Origin: Lentisphaerae bacterium RIFOXYA12_64_32
GTDB taxonomy: Bacteria > Verrucomicrobiota > Lentisphaeria > Oligosphaerales > YB12-FULL-65-16
Length of the DNA stretch: 64,000 nt
Reading direction: 5' to 3'
Assembly: GCA_001803235.1 (NCBI GenBank)
Contig: MHBL01000367.1
Location: forward strand, 29,813 to 93,812
Of this stretch, positions 45,076 through 52,860 are shown in pieces (the stretch's first letter is position 1; every line of letters begins with the position of its first letter). The notes below the pieces were generated by a model. The model worked only from the letters and a program-made list of their open reading frames with translations. It had not been told where the DNA came from and made no database searches. The position numbers and the translations under genes were made by a program.

Positions 45076-47171
45076 ACCGGCTGGTCCGCGGGCGCAATTG
45101 CCGTCGGCAGAACCGCGGCAGCCGTTGATGGCGGGACGCTCAGCCGCAACACCTTAACCTCCAGTGGGGCAAAGCTCAGGTAGATCTGACCTTGCCGTGA
45201 GGGTGGGTCCGCCTTGCCGAATTCAACCGTAACCGTGGGGTTGCCCTTGAAGTGGAGCCGGCCGGTTGTGGGTTCATTCCGACTGTTCACGGCAAAGATA
45301 TACGTCTGGCCGTCCTTGCCGTGGGATCGCAACGCCACGGCGGGAGAGAGGTCCACCTCGTCCGGTGCAATGTAAGGCTCAAGCGACGTCAAGACGGGAA
45401 CATAGCGACGTATCTCATCGGCCACCTGGCAAAGGTCGCGCCAGCGGTCCGCAAACGGCTCCCGGCTCAGGGCTTGCCCGCCCTCGGCCACGGTCCGATC
45501 CATTTTCCACAGGTCCTGCCAGGACCAGAAGATCAGCCCCGTCGCCCCGGCGGCAATGCTCTGCCACGCCATCGACCGCATCTCCTCCAACGTCGGCGCG
45601 CGACAGTTCTTCTTCTCTTTGGGGTCTGTCTTGTACGCAGCCCAGTCGAACGCCTGCGGGAGCATCCACACCGCGCGACAGCCGAGGCCCGACTTCAGCG
45701 CCAGAAGCGTGTCCCGGAGCACATCGCCGCAGGGGCTTTGGGGAACAGGATAGGTCCCAAGTCCCAACACGTCGGCTTGCGACACGAACAAAGGCAACTC
45801 GTCCGCACGGCCGGCGACCACCCACAACGGTCGGCTGGAGTCGAGTTTCTCCACCCACTCACGGTGCGCCGCAACACGGGGCAGCAGCTCAGGCGCCGGC
45901 TGGTGCGCGAGCTGCCAGGCCAGCACCGCCGGCTTGTCCCTCAGCGCCGTCACAACCGCCTCCAAGACCGATTGCTCGTCGGCCTCGCTGCGCAGGGCCG
46001 CCGGGCAGTCCTTGCCGCCGGCATAGAAATCCTGCAACGAGCAGATGATCTTCAACCCGCGCGCCGCCACCATGTCGAACTGCGCGGCCGGACGAGACCC
46101 GGGCAGGACGATGCAGTTGAATGGCCCCTTGCAGTATGTCTCCAGTAGCCAGGGGTTCACCTCGTTCCACCACACGCCCAGCGGGAAGAAAGGTTCTCCA
46201 CTGACCAGGAGCCGGTTGGAGCCGTCAATGCGGACCATCCGCTCCCGCAACTCCGTCACACGGACCAGGCCGCAGGAAGCCTTCCCGGACTTGGTCCCGT
46301 CCGGGTTGCGGACGTCGCAACTGAGCTGAAACTCGCCCACCGGCAAGGGCGCTGTATCGAGGGAGAACACGACCTCCGTTGCCTCCAGTTTGGCGGGGGG
46401 CGCCGTGCACACCACGCCGCCCCGGCTGTCCAACACGGAAAGTTCAGCGATCACGGTGTCGGGCGCGAGTTCCCAATCAGGCAGGTTCAGGCCGGCCTTC
46501 ACCAGCACCGTCCCGCCCGCGGTCGTGTGCTGGTAAGCATCGGTCACCATCCCCGTGACCAGAGGCGGGTAGTAGGGGCGTACAAGGATATCGTCCCAGA
46601 AGGCAGCGCCCGTGCAGCCCTTGGGAACCACGCAGATCAGGCTTGCGCTCTCGACGTTCTTGGGGATCGGGTCCGTCGTGATACGGAGACGTTTCCAGCC
46701 GTCGCTGGTCCCCGTGAGCCCCGCGGGATTCACCCCCCCCAGCACTTTCCCGTCCTTGCCGACCCACTCGATCCTGACCGTTGCCCCGCCCCCCTCACCG
46801 GCCAGACCCTCGGTCACTACCCATGCCTCGAGGTCGTAACGCTTCCCCGCCTGCAGGGAGAGCCCGGTCGCACAGCGCACGTAATGCTCCGGGTCGGAAT
46901 TCGTCCACCGCAGGCAGAAACGGCCATCCCGGGGGGACAGCGTGGACAGCATGAACGCCGTCTCCGGCATGGACCACCCAGCCGGCCAGCCGTCTTCGTT
47001 CAACGCTTCGAATCCAGGGTTTCCAGCCAGGTTCAAGCTGGCAAACTCCAGGTTCGGCAACGTCTGCCCCGTCCCCGTGAGGGCCAACGTCAGGGCCCAC
47101 AGCGCGACGCACGTCGCCGCCCGACGCAACAACATGCTGTTGGTGAAAGCTGCGAGGCGATGCCTGCTCAT
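45066..47171 (-). CDS. Secreted putative glycoside hydrolase (TIM barrel) with N-terminal carbohydrate-binding-like domain
   Basis: The 701-residue product begins at the ATG at 47171, 11 nt after obgE. The hydrophobic segment (LLRRAATCVALWALTLALTG) is a signal peptide, with a second possible start at 47135. Residues ~40-190 form a jelly-roll-like binding domain (NLAGNPGFEALNEDGWPAGW; YDLEAWVVTEG; GAAFWDDILVRPYYP). Next is an Ig-like stretch, then a barrel: LVSGEPFFPLGVWWNEVNPWLL, KPAVLAWQLAHQPAPELLP, ADVLGLGTYPVP, AWQSIAAGATGLIFWSWQDLW. This resembles GH2/GH42-type folds. Ser/Ala appears where a catalytic Glu might be expected after WQLAHQPAPE, so activity is uncertain. It is cotranscribed with obgE by position. 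Confidence 0.78.
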   Translation of the reverse strand: MSRHRLAAFTNSMLLRRAATCVALWALTLALTGTGQTLPNLEFASLNLAGNPGFEALNEDGWPAGWSMPETAFMLSTLSPRDGRFCLRWTNSDPEHYVRCATGLSLQAGKRYDLEAWVVTEGLAGEGGGATVRIEWVGKDGKVLGGVNPAGLTGTSDGWKRLRITTDPIPKNVESASLICVVPKGCTGAAFWDDILVRPYYPPLVTGMVTDAYQHTTAGGTVLVKAGLNLPDWELAPDTVIAELSVLDSRGGVVCTAPPAKLEATEVVFSLDTAPLPVGEFQLSCDVRNPDGTKSGKASCGLVRVTELRERMVRIDGSNRLLVSGEPFFPLGVWWNEVNPWLLETYCKGPFNCIVLPGSRPAAQFDMVAARGLKIICSLQDFYAGGKDCPAALRSEADEQSVLEAVVTALRDKPAVLAWQLAHQPAPELLPRVAAHREWVEKLDSSRPLWVVAGRADELPLFVSQADVLGLGTYPVPQSPCGDVLRDTLLALKSGLGCRAVWMLPQAFDWAAYKTDPKEKKNCRAPTLEEMRSMAWQSIAAGATGLIFWSWQDLWKMDRTVAEGGQALSREPFADRWRDLCQVADEIRRYVPVLTSLEPYIAPDEVDLSPAVALRSHGKDGQTYIFAVNSRNEPTTGRLHFKGNPTVTVEFGKADPPSRQGQIYLSFAPLEVKVLRLSVPPSTAAAVLPTAIAPADQPVQQ

Positions 47172-47182
47172 CCGACGCCCCC

Positions 47183-48193
47183 TTAACTCTCGGGCTGCGG
47201 AGCGTCCGCCGTCTCGAGCCGTTCGCGGAGCGTCTCCACCAACTCCTGCGTGCCCTGTTTTTCCAGGGCGCTGATCGCGATCACCGGCAGGCCAACCCTG
47301 GCCTTCAGTTCCTCGAGATTTTCCTGCGCCGTGTCCAGGTCGATCTTGTTCGCCACCACGAGAATGGCGCGCCGACTGAGCCCGTCCCGGTACAGGTCGA
47401 GTTCCTGCTTCAACGCCGCGAAATCGTCCCACGGCTGGCGCCCGTCAACCCCCGCCGTGTCCAGAACATACACCAGGATCCGCGCCCGCTCGATGTGGCG
47501 CAGGAAATCGTGCCCCAGACCCACATTCTGGTGCGCACCGTCGATCAGGCCCGGAATGTCAGCCACGCTGTAACGATGGTAATCGGGAAACGCCACCCAC
47601 CCGACGACCGGGTGCAACGTGGTAAACGGGTACGGCGCAATCTTCGGGTGCGCTTCCGAAATCGCCGCCAGCAGCGACGACTTGCCCGCGTTCGGATACC
47701 CGACCAGGCCGACGTCCGCAATCGTCTTCAACTCCAGTTCCAGACGCCGCTCCTCGCCCTTCTCGCCCGGCGTCGAAATGCGGGGCGCCTGCCGTGTCGA
47801 CGTGGAAAAGTGAATGTTGCCCAACCCGCCCTTGCCGCCGCGCGCGGCAACAAACTCCTGCTTCTCCGTCGCCAGGTCCGCCAGTTGTTCGCCCGTCTCG
47901 GCGTCCCGGACCAGCGTGCCCAGCGGCACCTCCAGAACAATGTCCTTCCCCCGCGCCCCGTACTGGTCCTTGCCGCGCCCGTGCTCGCCCGATTTCGCCT
48001 CCCAGTGCGGCTTGAAGTACGGCGTGACCAAGCTCTGCTCCCCCGTCACGGCGCGCAAAATCACCGAACCGCCGTGGCCGCCGTCGCCGCCGCTCGGACC
48101 GCCGTGCGGCACGTATTTCTCGCGCCGGAACGCGATGCAACCATCGCCACCGTTGCCGCCGCGCACTTTGATCTTGACTCGGTCAACAAACAC
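47183..48193 (-). CDS. obgE: Obg-family GTPase ObgE/CgtA
   Basis: The 336-residue protein has the glycine-rich Obg fold (MFVDRVKIKVRGGNGGDGC, HGGPSGGDGGHGGSVILRAV, GEHGRGKDQYGARGKDI). The GTPase domain follows: P-loop GYPNAGKSSLLAAI (near residue 163), TLHPVVGWVAF, DIPGLIDGAHQNVGLGHDFL and the NKIDLD motif near residue 280. Obg proteins are essential GTPases for large-subunit assembly and stress signalling. The C-terminus is short, lacking the extra OCT domain, as in many Gram-negative members. Start is GTG at 48193. In many genomes obg follows rplU and rpmA; these are not present here. Confidence 0.97.
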   Translation of the reverse strand: MFVDRVKIKVRGGNGGDGCIAFRREKYVPHGGPSGGDGGHGGSVILRAVTGEQSLVTPYFKPHWEAKSGEHGRGKDQYGARGKDIVLEVPLGTLVRDAETGEQLADLATEKQEFVAARGGKGGLGNIHFSTSTRQAPRISTPGEKGEERRLELELKTIADVGLVGYPNAGKSSLLAAISEAHPKIAPYPFTTLHPVVGWVAFPDYHRYSVADIPGLIDGAHQNVGLGHDFLRHIERARILVYVLDTAGVDGRQPWDDFAALKQELDLYRDGLSRRAILVVANKIDLDTAQENLEELKARVGLPVIAISALEKQGTQELVETLRERLETADAPQPES

Positions 48194-48382
48194 GCGTCAC
48201 TCTCTCAGTCTGTCTCTCTCGCAACACCGCCCGTGCGGTGTTCAAAGTCCAGTGTTCGTTCGGTATCCGTTCGGCATTCGACATTCGGCGTTCGAGACTC
48301 CGGCACAGCGGCTCGGACCTGTCGAACGCGTCGGACAGTTCCGGCAAGTCCGACGCCCACACTCCCAAACTCCCACACCCAC

Positions 48383-48709
48383 TCACTTCTTCTGCCGCAC
48401 CTTTTCCTTCTCCGTCTCGCGCTTGCGGTTGAACGACGCAATCTCAATGGCGATCTCGTCGCGCACCCGCTCGAGCTTCTCCGCGTCGTCCGCCGCCTTT
48501 GCGAGACGCTGCTCACCCTCGAACTTCGCCTGCGCCACCTTGGCGTCGTACAGCTTATCGATCTCGGACAGTTGCTTCTTCTGCTCCGGCGTGCAGTTGC
48601 TCGCCTCGCCGCCAAATCGCTCCATGGCCCGATCGAACGCACTCTTCACGTCGCCATCCTCCGACTTCCGGATGTTGTTTGCCGCGACCACTGACGCCAA
48701 CCACTGCAA
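48383..48709 (-). CDS. Small helical (coiled-coil) protein of unknown function
   Basis: The 108-residue product appears to start with TTG at 48709 (an in-frame stop lies upstream). It is almost wholly helical and charged: RAMERFGGEASNCTPEQKKQ, LSEIDKLYDAKVAQAKFEGE, QRLAKAADDAEKLERVRDEI and a Lys/Glu-rich tail. No domain is recognised. A perfect -10 TATAAT with a 17-bp spacer to TTGGCT lies at 48726-48754, only 16 bp before the start, supporting real expression with a very short leader. It shares the strand of obgE but is 190 bp upstream, with reiterated TTCGACATTCGGCG-type words between. Confidence 0.6.
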   Translation of the reverse strand: MQWLASVVAANNIRKSEDGDVKSAFDRAMERFGGEASNCTPEQKKQLSEIDKLYDAKVAQAKFEGEQRLAKAADDAEKLERVRDEIAIEIASFNRKRETEKEKVRQKK

Positions 48710-48725
48710 TCGGCGTAAGACTTAG

Positions 48726-48754
48726 ATTATAACACACCGAACCGGCAAAGCCAA
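48726..48754 (-). promoter_or_regulatory. Predicted sigma70-type promoter TTGGCT-17-TATAAT
   Basis: On the minus strand TTGGCT (48749-48754) and the consensus TATAAT (48726-48731) are separated by 17 bp. The predicted transcript would start about 10 nt before the TTG of the small helical protein, leaving no room for a ribosome site. Confidence 0.6.
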
Positions 48755-48790
48755 AAGCCGCGGAGATATACCGGGAAAGGGGCGCACCCG

Positions 48791-48966
48791 CAGTGGCGCG
48801 GGACCTCCGGGACCGCAGCAGAGTTCCTCGGGTCCGTCCCGGACCGAGGATCTCGGCCGGGGATCCGTTTTCGCCCAGGCAGCTTCCGCCGTCGCTCTGG
48901 CTCTGGCGGACATGTCGCCGGACAGGACCGGCCCGCGCACTCAGTTTCGGCGCGGGACGCGCCGAA
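48791..48966. repeat. Intergenic repeat family 2 (CAGTGGCGCGGGACC type), copy 3
   Basis: It matches 8751-8926 along nearly its whole length in the same orientation (GACCGCAGCAGAGT, CAGCTTCCGCCGTCGCTCTG, GGACATGTCGCCGGACAGG, TTTCGGCGCGGGACGCGCCG). It ends 12 bp from the stop codon of the kinase-like membrane protein gene. Confidence 0.8.
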
Positions 48967-48978
48967 CAACCGGCCCCA

Positions 48979-51414
48979 CTACACCTTACCGGCTGGGGTC
49001 GTCTTCCTGGACAGCAGCGGCAGGAACAGGACGCGCGGCAGCACGAACACGCTGACGGTCGTCAGCAGCACGTTGAACCCGGCCTTGCTGTGCAGCGGGA
49101 AGTGCCAGCGCCAGAACGCGAACCCGGCGAGGGCCAGGCCAAGGACCAACCAGGCCGTGAGAATGCCCCCGACCCGCGGCCTGCACCAGCGCGCCACGAC
49201 CTGCGGCACGTTGAAAGTCAGATCGAAGACGCCGTGCTCGAGCCAGCCGCCCTTTTCGCCGAACACCGGGATCGCGTGCACGGCCGAGGTCGCCCAGCGC
49301 CCGGCCAGAAACCGCGCCAGTTCCGGGTACGTCGTGGTCATCTGCAGTGGGAACGCCAAGTACCCGATGACGCGCAGAAATGAAATCGGCGCGGCAATCA
49401 GGTAGTCGCGCAGGTTCCGCTCCCGGATCATCAGGTACAGCACGTACACGCCGCGGCACAACGATCCGGGTGAAATCGGCAGGAGCTGCAGCAGTCCGGC
49501 AGTGGCGGCAAACGCCAGCACCGCCTTCTCCCACGGATGGCCCCGAACCAGGGCCCAGGCGGCGCAGACCGCGCCGGCCGTCACATACGTGATCTCCGAC
49601 ACGGGCAGGGTCGCAAAGTGCACCGCGAGACAGCGCAAGTACTTGGCAATGAACGGGTCACGCACACGGGACGCAATGCTCTCACGTTCCCGTGCCGTGA
49701 GCATGCCATCCTTCTCGCCGGCGGCCAGCATGTCGAGGAAGTGCTGCTCACGGAACGCCGCACTCGTCCAGAACCGGTAGAGAAACTGCACGAAGTCACG
49801 CGCCTGCCGCCAGGCGTACGCCGGTTCGCCCAGGACGCGGTGCGCCGCGGGCAGCAGTGCCGGCAACCCCGTCACGGCCATGACGCCGCACAACATGACC
49901 AGCACACGCGCCGGCAGGATCTCCACCTGCCACAGGCCGGCCCACGAACCCAGCCCGATCCCGAACAGCACCGCCGCCATCAGCGCCATCACAGGCCCGC
50001 AGAAAACCAGGATGAACTCGAGCAGAAACGCGGTCGGGTTGCCGGCGAGATAGCGGCAGCGCTCGGCGCCGGTCCGGCCGGCGCGATGCCACTCGATCAG
50101 CGTCCGCGCCGCCCAGGCCCGCATGCCGCTGCGGCGGTAGTCGCCGTCCGTGATGGTCGCCCAAGCGTGCCCGCGGAACGCGCTGTTGCCCCACAGGCGC
50201 CGCAGGAACGGGCCCAGCAGCGGCACCGCGCCCAGGGCGTAGAACGCGCCGAACCGCGCCCCGCCGTCCGCGAGCCGGGTTGCGAACTCCGCATCGGCCA
50301 GGTCCGCGGCGCGGTAACCGGCCGCCAGGCCCTGGCGCACGTCCCGGCGCAGGTCGCGGTCGAACGGCAGGCGCCAGCCCTGGCGCACCAGGTCCGGCAC
50401 CGCGCGACGGTAACCGCGATCCAGCACCTCCAGCTCGTCGAGCAACGGCGCGGCATCCGGGCCAAGCTCCGGATGCGCCGCGACGAACCGCCGCAACTTC
50501 TGCAGGTCGCAGCGGTCAAACTGCACCAGCGCGCCGCGACGGAACAGTCCGGCCAGGATCAGCTTCACGTCCGCCGGGCTCATGGGCAGGAACGGCAGCA
50601 GCGCCAGGCCGGGCCGGAAATCGATGGCGCACAACCCGGCGTCGGCCGTCCCCGCGGCGGCGGCGCGGCGCTTGAGCACATTGGGCTGGCTCTTCAGCGT
50701 CCACCACTCGTACTGGCGCGCCAGTTCCGCTCCGCCCATGTCGTGCAGCAGTTGCACGAACGCGGCCATGAACCGGCGCTTGGCCACGTACTCCGGGCTC
50801 TGCGTGTCGCGCAGGTCCATCGTGCGCCAGGCCCGGCGCCGACCCAGTGCGGTGTCCGCCTCGAGCAGCCACGTCCGGCCGTCCACCCACTCGGTGATCT
50901 CACCGTACGCCTGCATGATCGGGTCGTGGAACGACGCGTACGCCTCGTTGACCGCGTCCGCGGCACCCAGCGCGCGCCGGGCCGCGAGCCGGATCAGCCG
51001 CTGCCAGATGAGCCCGGACCGGCACGCCGCTTCGTGCACCTGCAAGCTGAATGGGCCCTGAAACCCCACCCAGTAGACCGCATCGCGGAAACGCCGTGAG
51101 AAATTCGACGGCGGGATGAGAATCTTGACGGCGTAGACGTTGCCCGGGGTCAGCCCCGGGATCGTAACCCCGTCGGGAAGATCGAGACGCAACAACCGAC
51201 CGCGGTAGACCTGGCCGGCAAACCCGCCCCCAGCGAACCGCTCCAGTTCGAGCTCGGCCTGCCCCTTGACCGCGGGCGCGACACCGGTGATCTCGACGTT
51301 CAGGATCCAGCCGGGCTCGTAACGGCGGGGCCGGTACGGGATGAGCAGGCGCGAGTCGTGCACGATCTGCTCGAGGTCCATGCAGACCTCGGTCGAGTAG
51401 TCGCAAGTCGCCAT
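48979..51414 (-). CDS. Polytopic membrane protein with divergent protein-kinase-like N-terminal domain
   Basis: The 811-residue protein starts MATCDYSTEVCMDLEQIVHD at 51414 (alternative ATG at 51381). Residues ~55-100 look like the first lobe of a protein kinase: glycine loop FAGGGFAGQVYRGRLL (60-75) and YAVKILIP with Lys97 in the ATP-anchoring place. Residues ~222-270 contain LLHDMGGAELARQYEWWTLK, SQPNVLK and LCAIDFRPGL, resembling the catalytic-loop Asn (PNV) and DFG regions in modified form. From residue ~385 onward there are seven or so hydrophobic helices, for example FLLEFILVFCGPVMALMAAVLF, VLVMLCGVMAVTGLPALLPA and GILTAWLVLGLALAGFAFW. I do not know this fusion as a named family. Whether it phosphorylates anything is unknown. 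Confidence 0.75.
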   Translation of the reverse strand: MATCDYSTEVCMDLEQIVHDSRLLIPYRPRRYEPGWILNVEITGVAPAVKGQAELELERFAGGGFAGQVYRGRLLRLDLPDGVTIPGLTPGNVYAVKILIPPSNFSRRFRDAVYWVGFQGPFSLQVHEAACRSGLIWQRLIRLAARRALGAADAVNEAYASFHDPIMQAYGEITEWVDGRTWLLEADTALGRRRAWRTMDLRDTQSPEYVAKRRFMAAFVQLLHDMGGAELARQYEWWTLKSQPNVLKRRAAAAGTADAGLCAIDFRPGLALLPFLPMSPADVKLILAGLFRRGALVQFDRCDLQKLRRFVAAHPELGPDAAPLLDELEVLDRGYRRAVPDLVRQGWRLPFDRDLRRDVRQGLAAGYRAADLADAEFATRLADGGARFGAFYALGAVPLLGPFLRRLWGNSAFRGHAWATITDGDYRRSGMRAWAARTLIEWHRAGRTGAERCRYLAGNPTAFLLEFILVFCGPVMALMAAVLFGIGLGSWAGLWQVEILPARVLVMLCGVMAVTGLPALLPAAHRVLGEPAYAWRQARDFVQFLYRFWTSAAFREQHFLDMLAAGEKDGMLTARERESIASRVRDPFIAKYLRCLAVHFATLPVSEITYVTAGAVCAAWALVRGHPWEKAVLAFAATAGLLQLLPISPGSLCRGVYVLYLMIRERNLRDYLIAAPISFLRVIGYLAFPLQMTTTYPELARFLAGRWATSAVHAIPVFGEKGGWLEHGVFDLTFNVPQVVARWCRPRVGGILTAWLVLGLALAGFAFWRWHFPLHSKAGFNVLLTTVSVFVLPRVLFLPLLSRKTTPAGKV

Positions 51415-51623
51415 CCCGTGCTACCTTGAATCCTCAACCTTGCCGAGAACCTTGTCGCGAATCTTGCCGATCACCCGTGCGCATTCGGGACCTCGTCCGG
51501 TCCACCCGTGTCAGCAGTGACCCCGCTTGGCCGTCAAGAAACGCGGCGTCTGACCCGCCGCGCCCGGAGTGCACTATCGCACCGCCGCACCATTTCGCAA
51601 GTCCGAGTTACGCGGTGGCGCAA

Positions 51624-51695
51624 TGCGTCGGCGGCTCCCGGGCGGGAATACCGCCCGATCATCTGCGGGTGTCACTCGCTTCCGTCCGTTGCGGG
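51624..51695. repeat. Intergenic repeat family 7 (GCGTCAGCGGCTCCC / CCGCCCGATCAT hairpin)
   Basis: ATGCGTCGGCGGCTCCCGGGCGGG then ATACCGCCCGATCAT, GCGGGTGTCACTCGCTTCCGTC forms a short hairpin with a conserved tail. A better copy lies inverted at 56905-56975 and shorter copies are joined to family 4 at 28139 and 52226. No gene is seen in 51415-52277 apart from these repeats and a mobile element. Confidence 0.65.
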
Positions 51696-51786
51696 CGTGT
51701 TGGCCTCAATCATTGGGCAACTACGAAACACGCGAAAGGCGCGAAAGGAGTTCGGTGGCAGGGGGCAAGCTCTTCCGGGGTCGCTG

Positions 51787-51941
51787 CAGGGCTGTTTCAA
51801 GATCCGTGACCGTCGCGTGCGGTGAGTACCCCCGGCGTGTCCCCACGCCGGGGGGGGCGGCCTGAGGACAGGCCGCCCCTACTTGGTGTGCGCGGAGGCG
51901 TGGCCTTTCGAGACGCGGCGCCGGATCTTGAAACAGCCCTG
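51787..51941. mobile_element. MITE-like element B: 155 bp, perfect 20-bp TIRs, perfect 9-bp target duplication
   Basis: Left end CAGGGCTGTTTCAAGATCCG (51787) and right end CGGATCTTGAAACAGCCCTG (to 51941) are exact inverted copies. GGGTCGCTG occurs directly before (51778-51786) and directly after (51942-51950) the element, a textbook target-site duplication. There is no transposase inside; the ~115-bp interior holds two GC hairpins. Mobilisation by a full-length relative elsewhere is implied. The end sequence and duplication length would fit, for example, the ISAs1 group, but that is recollection and not tested. Confidence 0.93.
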
Positions 51942-52096
51942 GGGTCGCTGGCGTCTCGTGTCGGGCCCGCCATCCACGGATCGCCGGGCCGCTTCCGAAT
52001 CCGCACCGCCACTCCCTGGCCTGTCCCCTTTCGCGGCCGTTCGCGCCTTTCGTAGTTCCCCGTCCCTGTCTTCGCACGTGCCACCCTCCACCCAAC

Positions 52097-52262
52097 ACTC
52101 CCATGAAACTGAAGGGGCCCGGAGCCCGCGAGGACGCGGGCGCTCCAGTTCGGATACCGCACGACTCTTGGAGCGCCCGCGTCCTCGCGGGCTCTGGACG
52201 CGTCGTGGCCAGTTTCACCTTGGTATGACCGGCCGGTCCGCCGGCCGGGGGGCGCTGACGCT
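52097..52262. repeat. Long hairpin element (family 4) with attached family-7 hairpin, copy 2
   Basis: Starting CCCATGAAACTGAAGGGGCC, it has GAGCCCGCGAGGACGCGGGC and, ~45 bp on, the inverse GCCCGCGTCCTCGCGGGCTC. The compensated base changes relative to 28014-28176 (GAGGCCGCGG against GAGGACGCGG, with matching changes in the other arm) mean that the stem is conserved. It ends CCAGTTTCACCTTGGTATGA plus a CGGCCGGTCCGCCGGCCG hairpin. Confidence 0.82.
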
Positions 52263-52307
52263 TCACGGGCGTGGAACTTGTGGATCTTGAAAAGAGAGGC
52301 AAGAAGT

Positions 52308-52326
52308 TGTACAGTATTCCTGTACG
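52308..52326 (+). promoter_or_regulatory. Palindromic operator of the toxin-antitoxin operon
   Basis: GTACAG-TATTC-CTGTAC (52309-52325) is a perfect 6-bp inverted repeat with a 5-bp spacer, containing the hexamer TGTACA, 24 bp before the antitoxin start. YefM of E. coli is known to bind TGTACA-type palindromes, so this is probably the autoregulatory site. Confidence 0.75.
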
Positions 52327-52349
52327 CTAATCATGCAAAGGAACCGTTG

Positions 52350-52616
52350 ATGAACACCATGACTTACACAGCCGCACGGGCCAATCTGGCGCGCACCATC
52401 GACCGGGTTTGCCAAGACCATGAACCGGTTCTCATCCGTAAGCGAAACGAGTCCGTTGTCATGATGAGCCTGGAGGACTTTGAGGGCTGGGCGGAGACAA
52501 TCTATCTGCTGCGAAGCCCGAAAAACGCCCGTCGTCTGCAGGAATCCGTGGATGCGGCCAACCAGGGCGACCTCGTATGCAAAAGCATGAAGGAACTGCT
52601 TGATGCGGAACGTTAA
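52350..52616 (+). CDS. YefM/Phd-family antitoxin
   Basis: The 88-residue product starts MNTMTYTAARANLARTIDRV at 52350 behind AAAGGA. The N-terminal DNA-binding fold is typical of YefM/Phd: TYTAARANLARTIDRVCQDH, then EPVLIRKRNESVVMMSLEDFEGWAETIYLL, with the SAR/SEARxNL-type helix and the conserved VVMMSLEDF strand-turn. The C-terminal tail (SMKELLDAER) would wrap the toxin and neutralise it. It overlaps the toxin gene by 14 bp and lies downstream of a palindromic operator. Local base composition is lower in G+C than the surroundings, suggesting acquisition. Confidence 0.93.
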   Translation: MNTMTYTAARANLARTIDRVCQDHEPVLIRKRNESVVMMSLEDFEGWAETIYLLRSPKNARRLQESVDAANQGDLVCKSMKELLDAER

Positions 52617-52860
52617 GTTCACCCCAGCCGGCTGGGAGGATTTTGTTCACTGGCAGAATACGGACAAGAAAACCGTGAAACGCATAAACGATCTCATCAA
52701 GGACTGCCAGCGGAGTCCGCACGACGGAATCGGCAAGCCCGAACCGTTGAAAGGAAACCTTTCCGGATGGTGGTCCCGCCGGATCAACGACGCTGACCGG
52801 ATGGTTTACCGTGCCGACGATACGACGCTTGAGATTGCATCCCTGCGCTACCACTACTGA
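52603..52860 (+). CDS. YoeB/Txe-family mRNA-interferase toxin
   Basis: The 85-residue protein reads as YoeB: MRNVKFTPAGWEDFVHWQNT, DKKTVKRINDLIKDCQRSPH, GKPEPLKGNLSGWWSRRIND, ADRMVYRADDTTLEIASLRYHY. YoeB catalytic residues are present (Glu in the GKPEPLK region, Arg in WSRRIN, and the C-terminal His-Tyr). It cleaves mRNA at the ribosome. Length is normal (YoeB 84). The start ATG at 52603 lies inside the antitoxin's 3' end, so translation is coupled. Its stop overlaps the convergent gene's stop by 7 bp, a hint that this cassette landed on or near that gene's end. Confidence 0.94.
   Translation: MRNVKFTPAGWEDFVHWQNTDKKTVKRINDLIKDCQRSPHDGIGKPEPLKGNLSGWWSRRINDADRMVYRADDTTLEIASLRYHY

Noticed and set aside
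51430..51480. Reiterated GGCAAGATTCGCGACAAGG words upstream of the kinase-like gene as a copy of the shared leader motif
   Set aside because: The words only loosely resemble the leader and do not align over its length.
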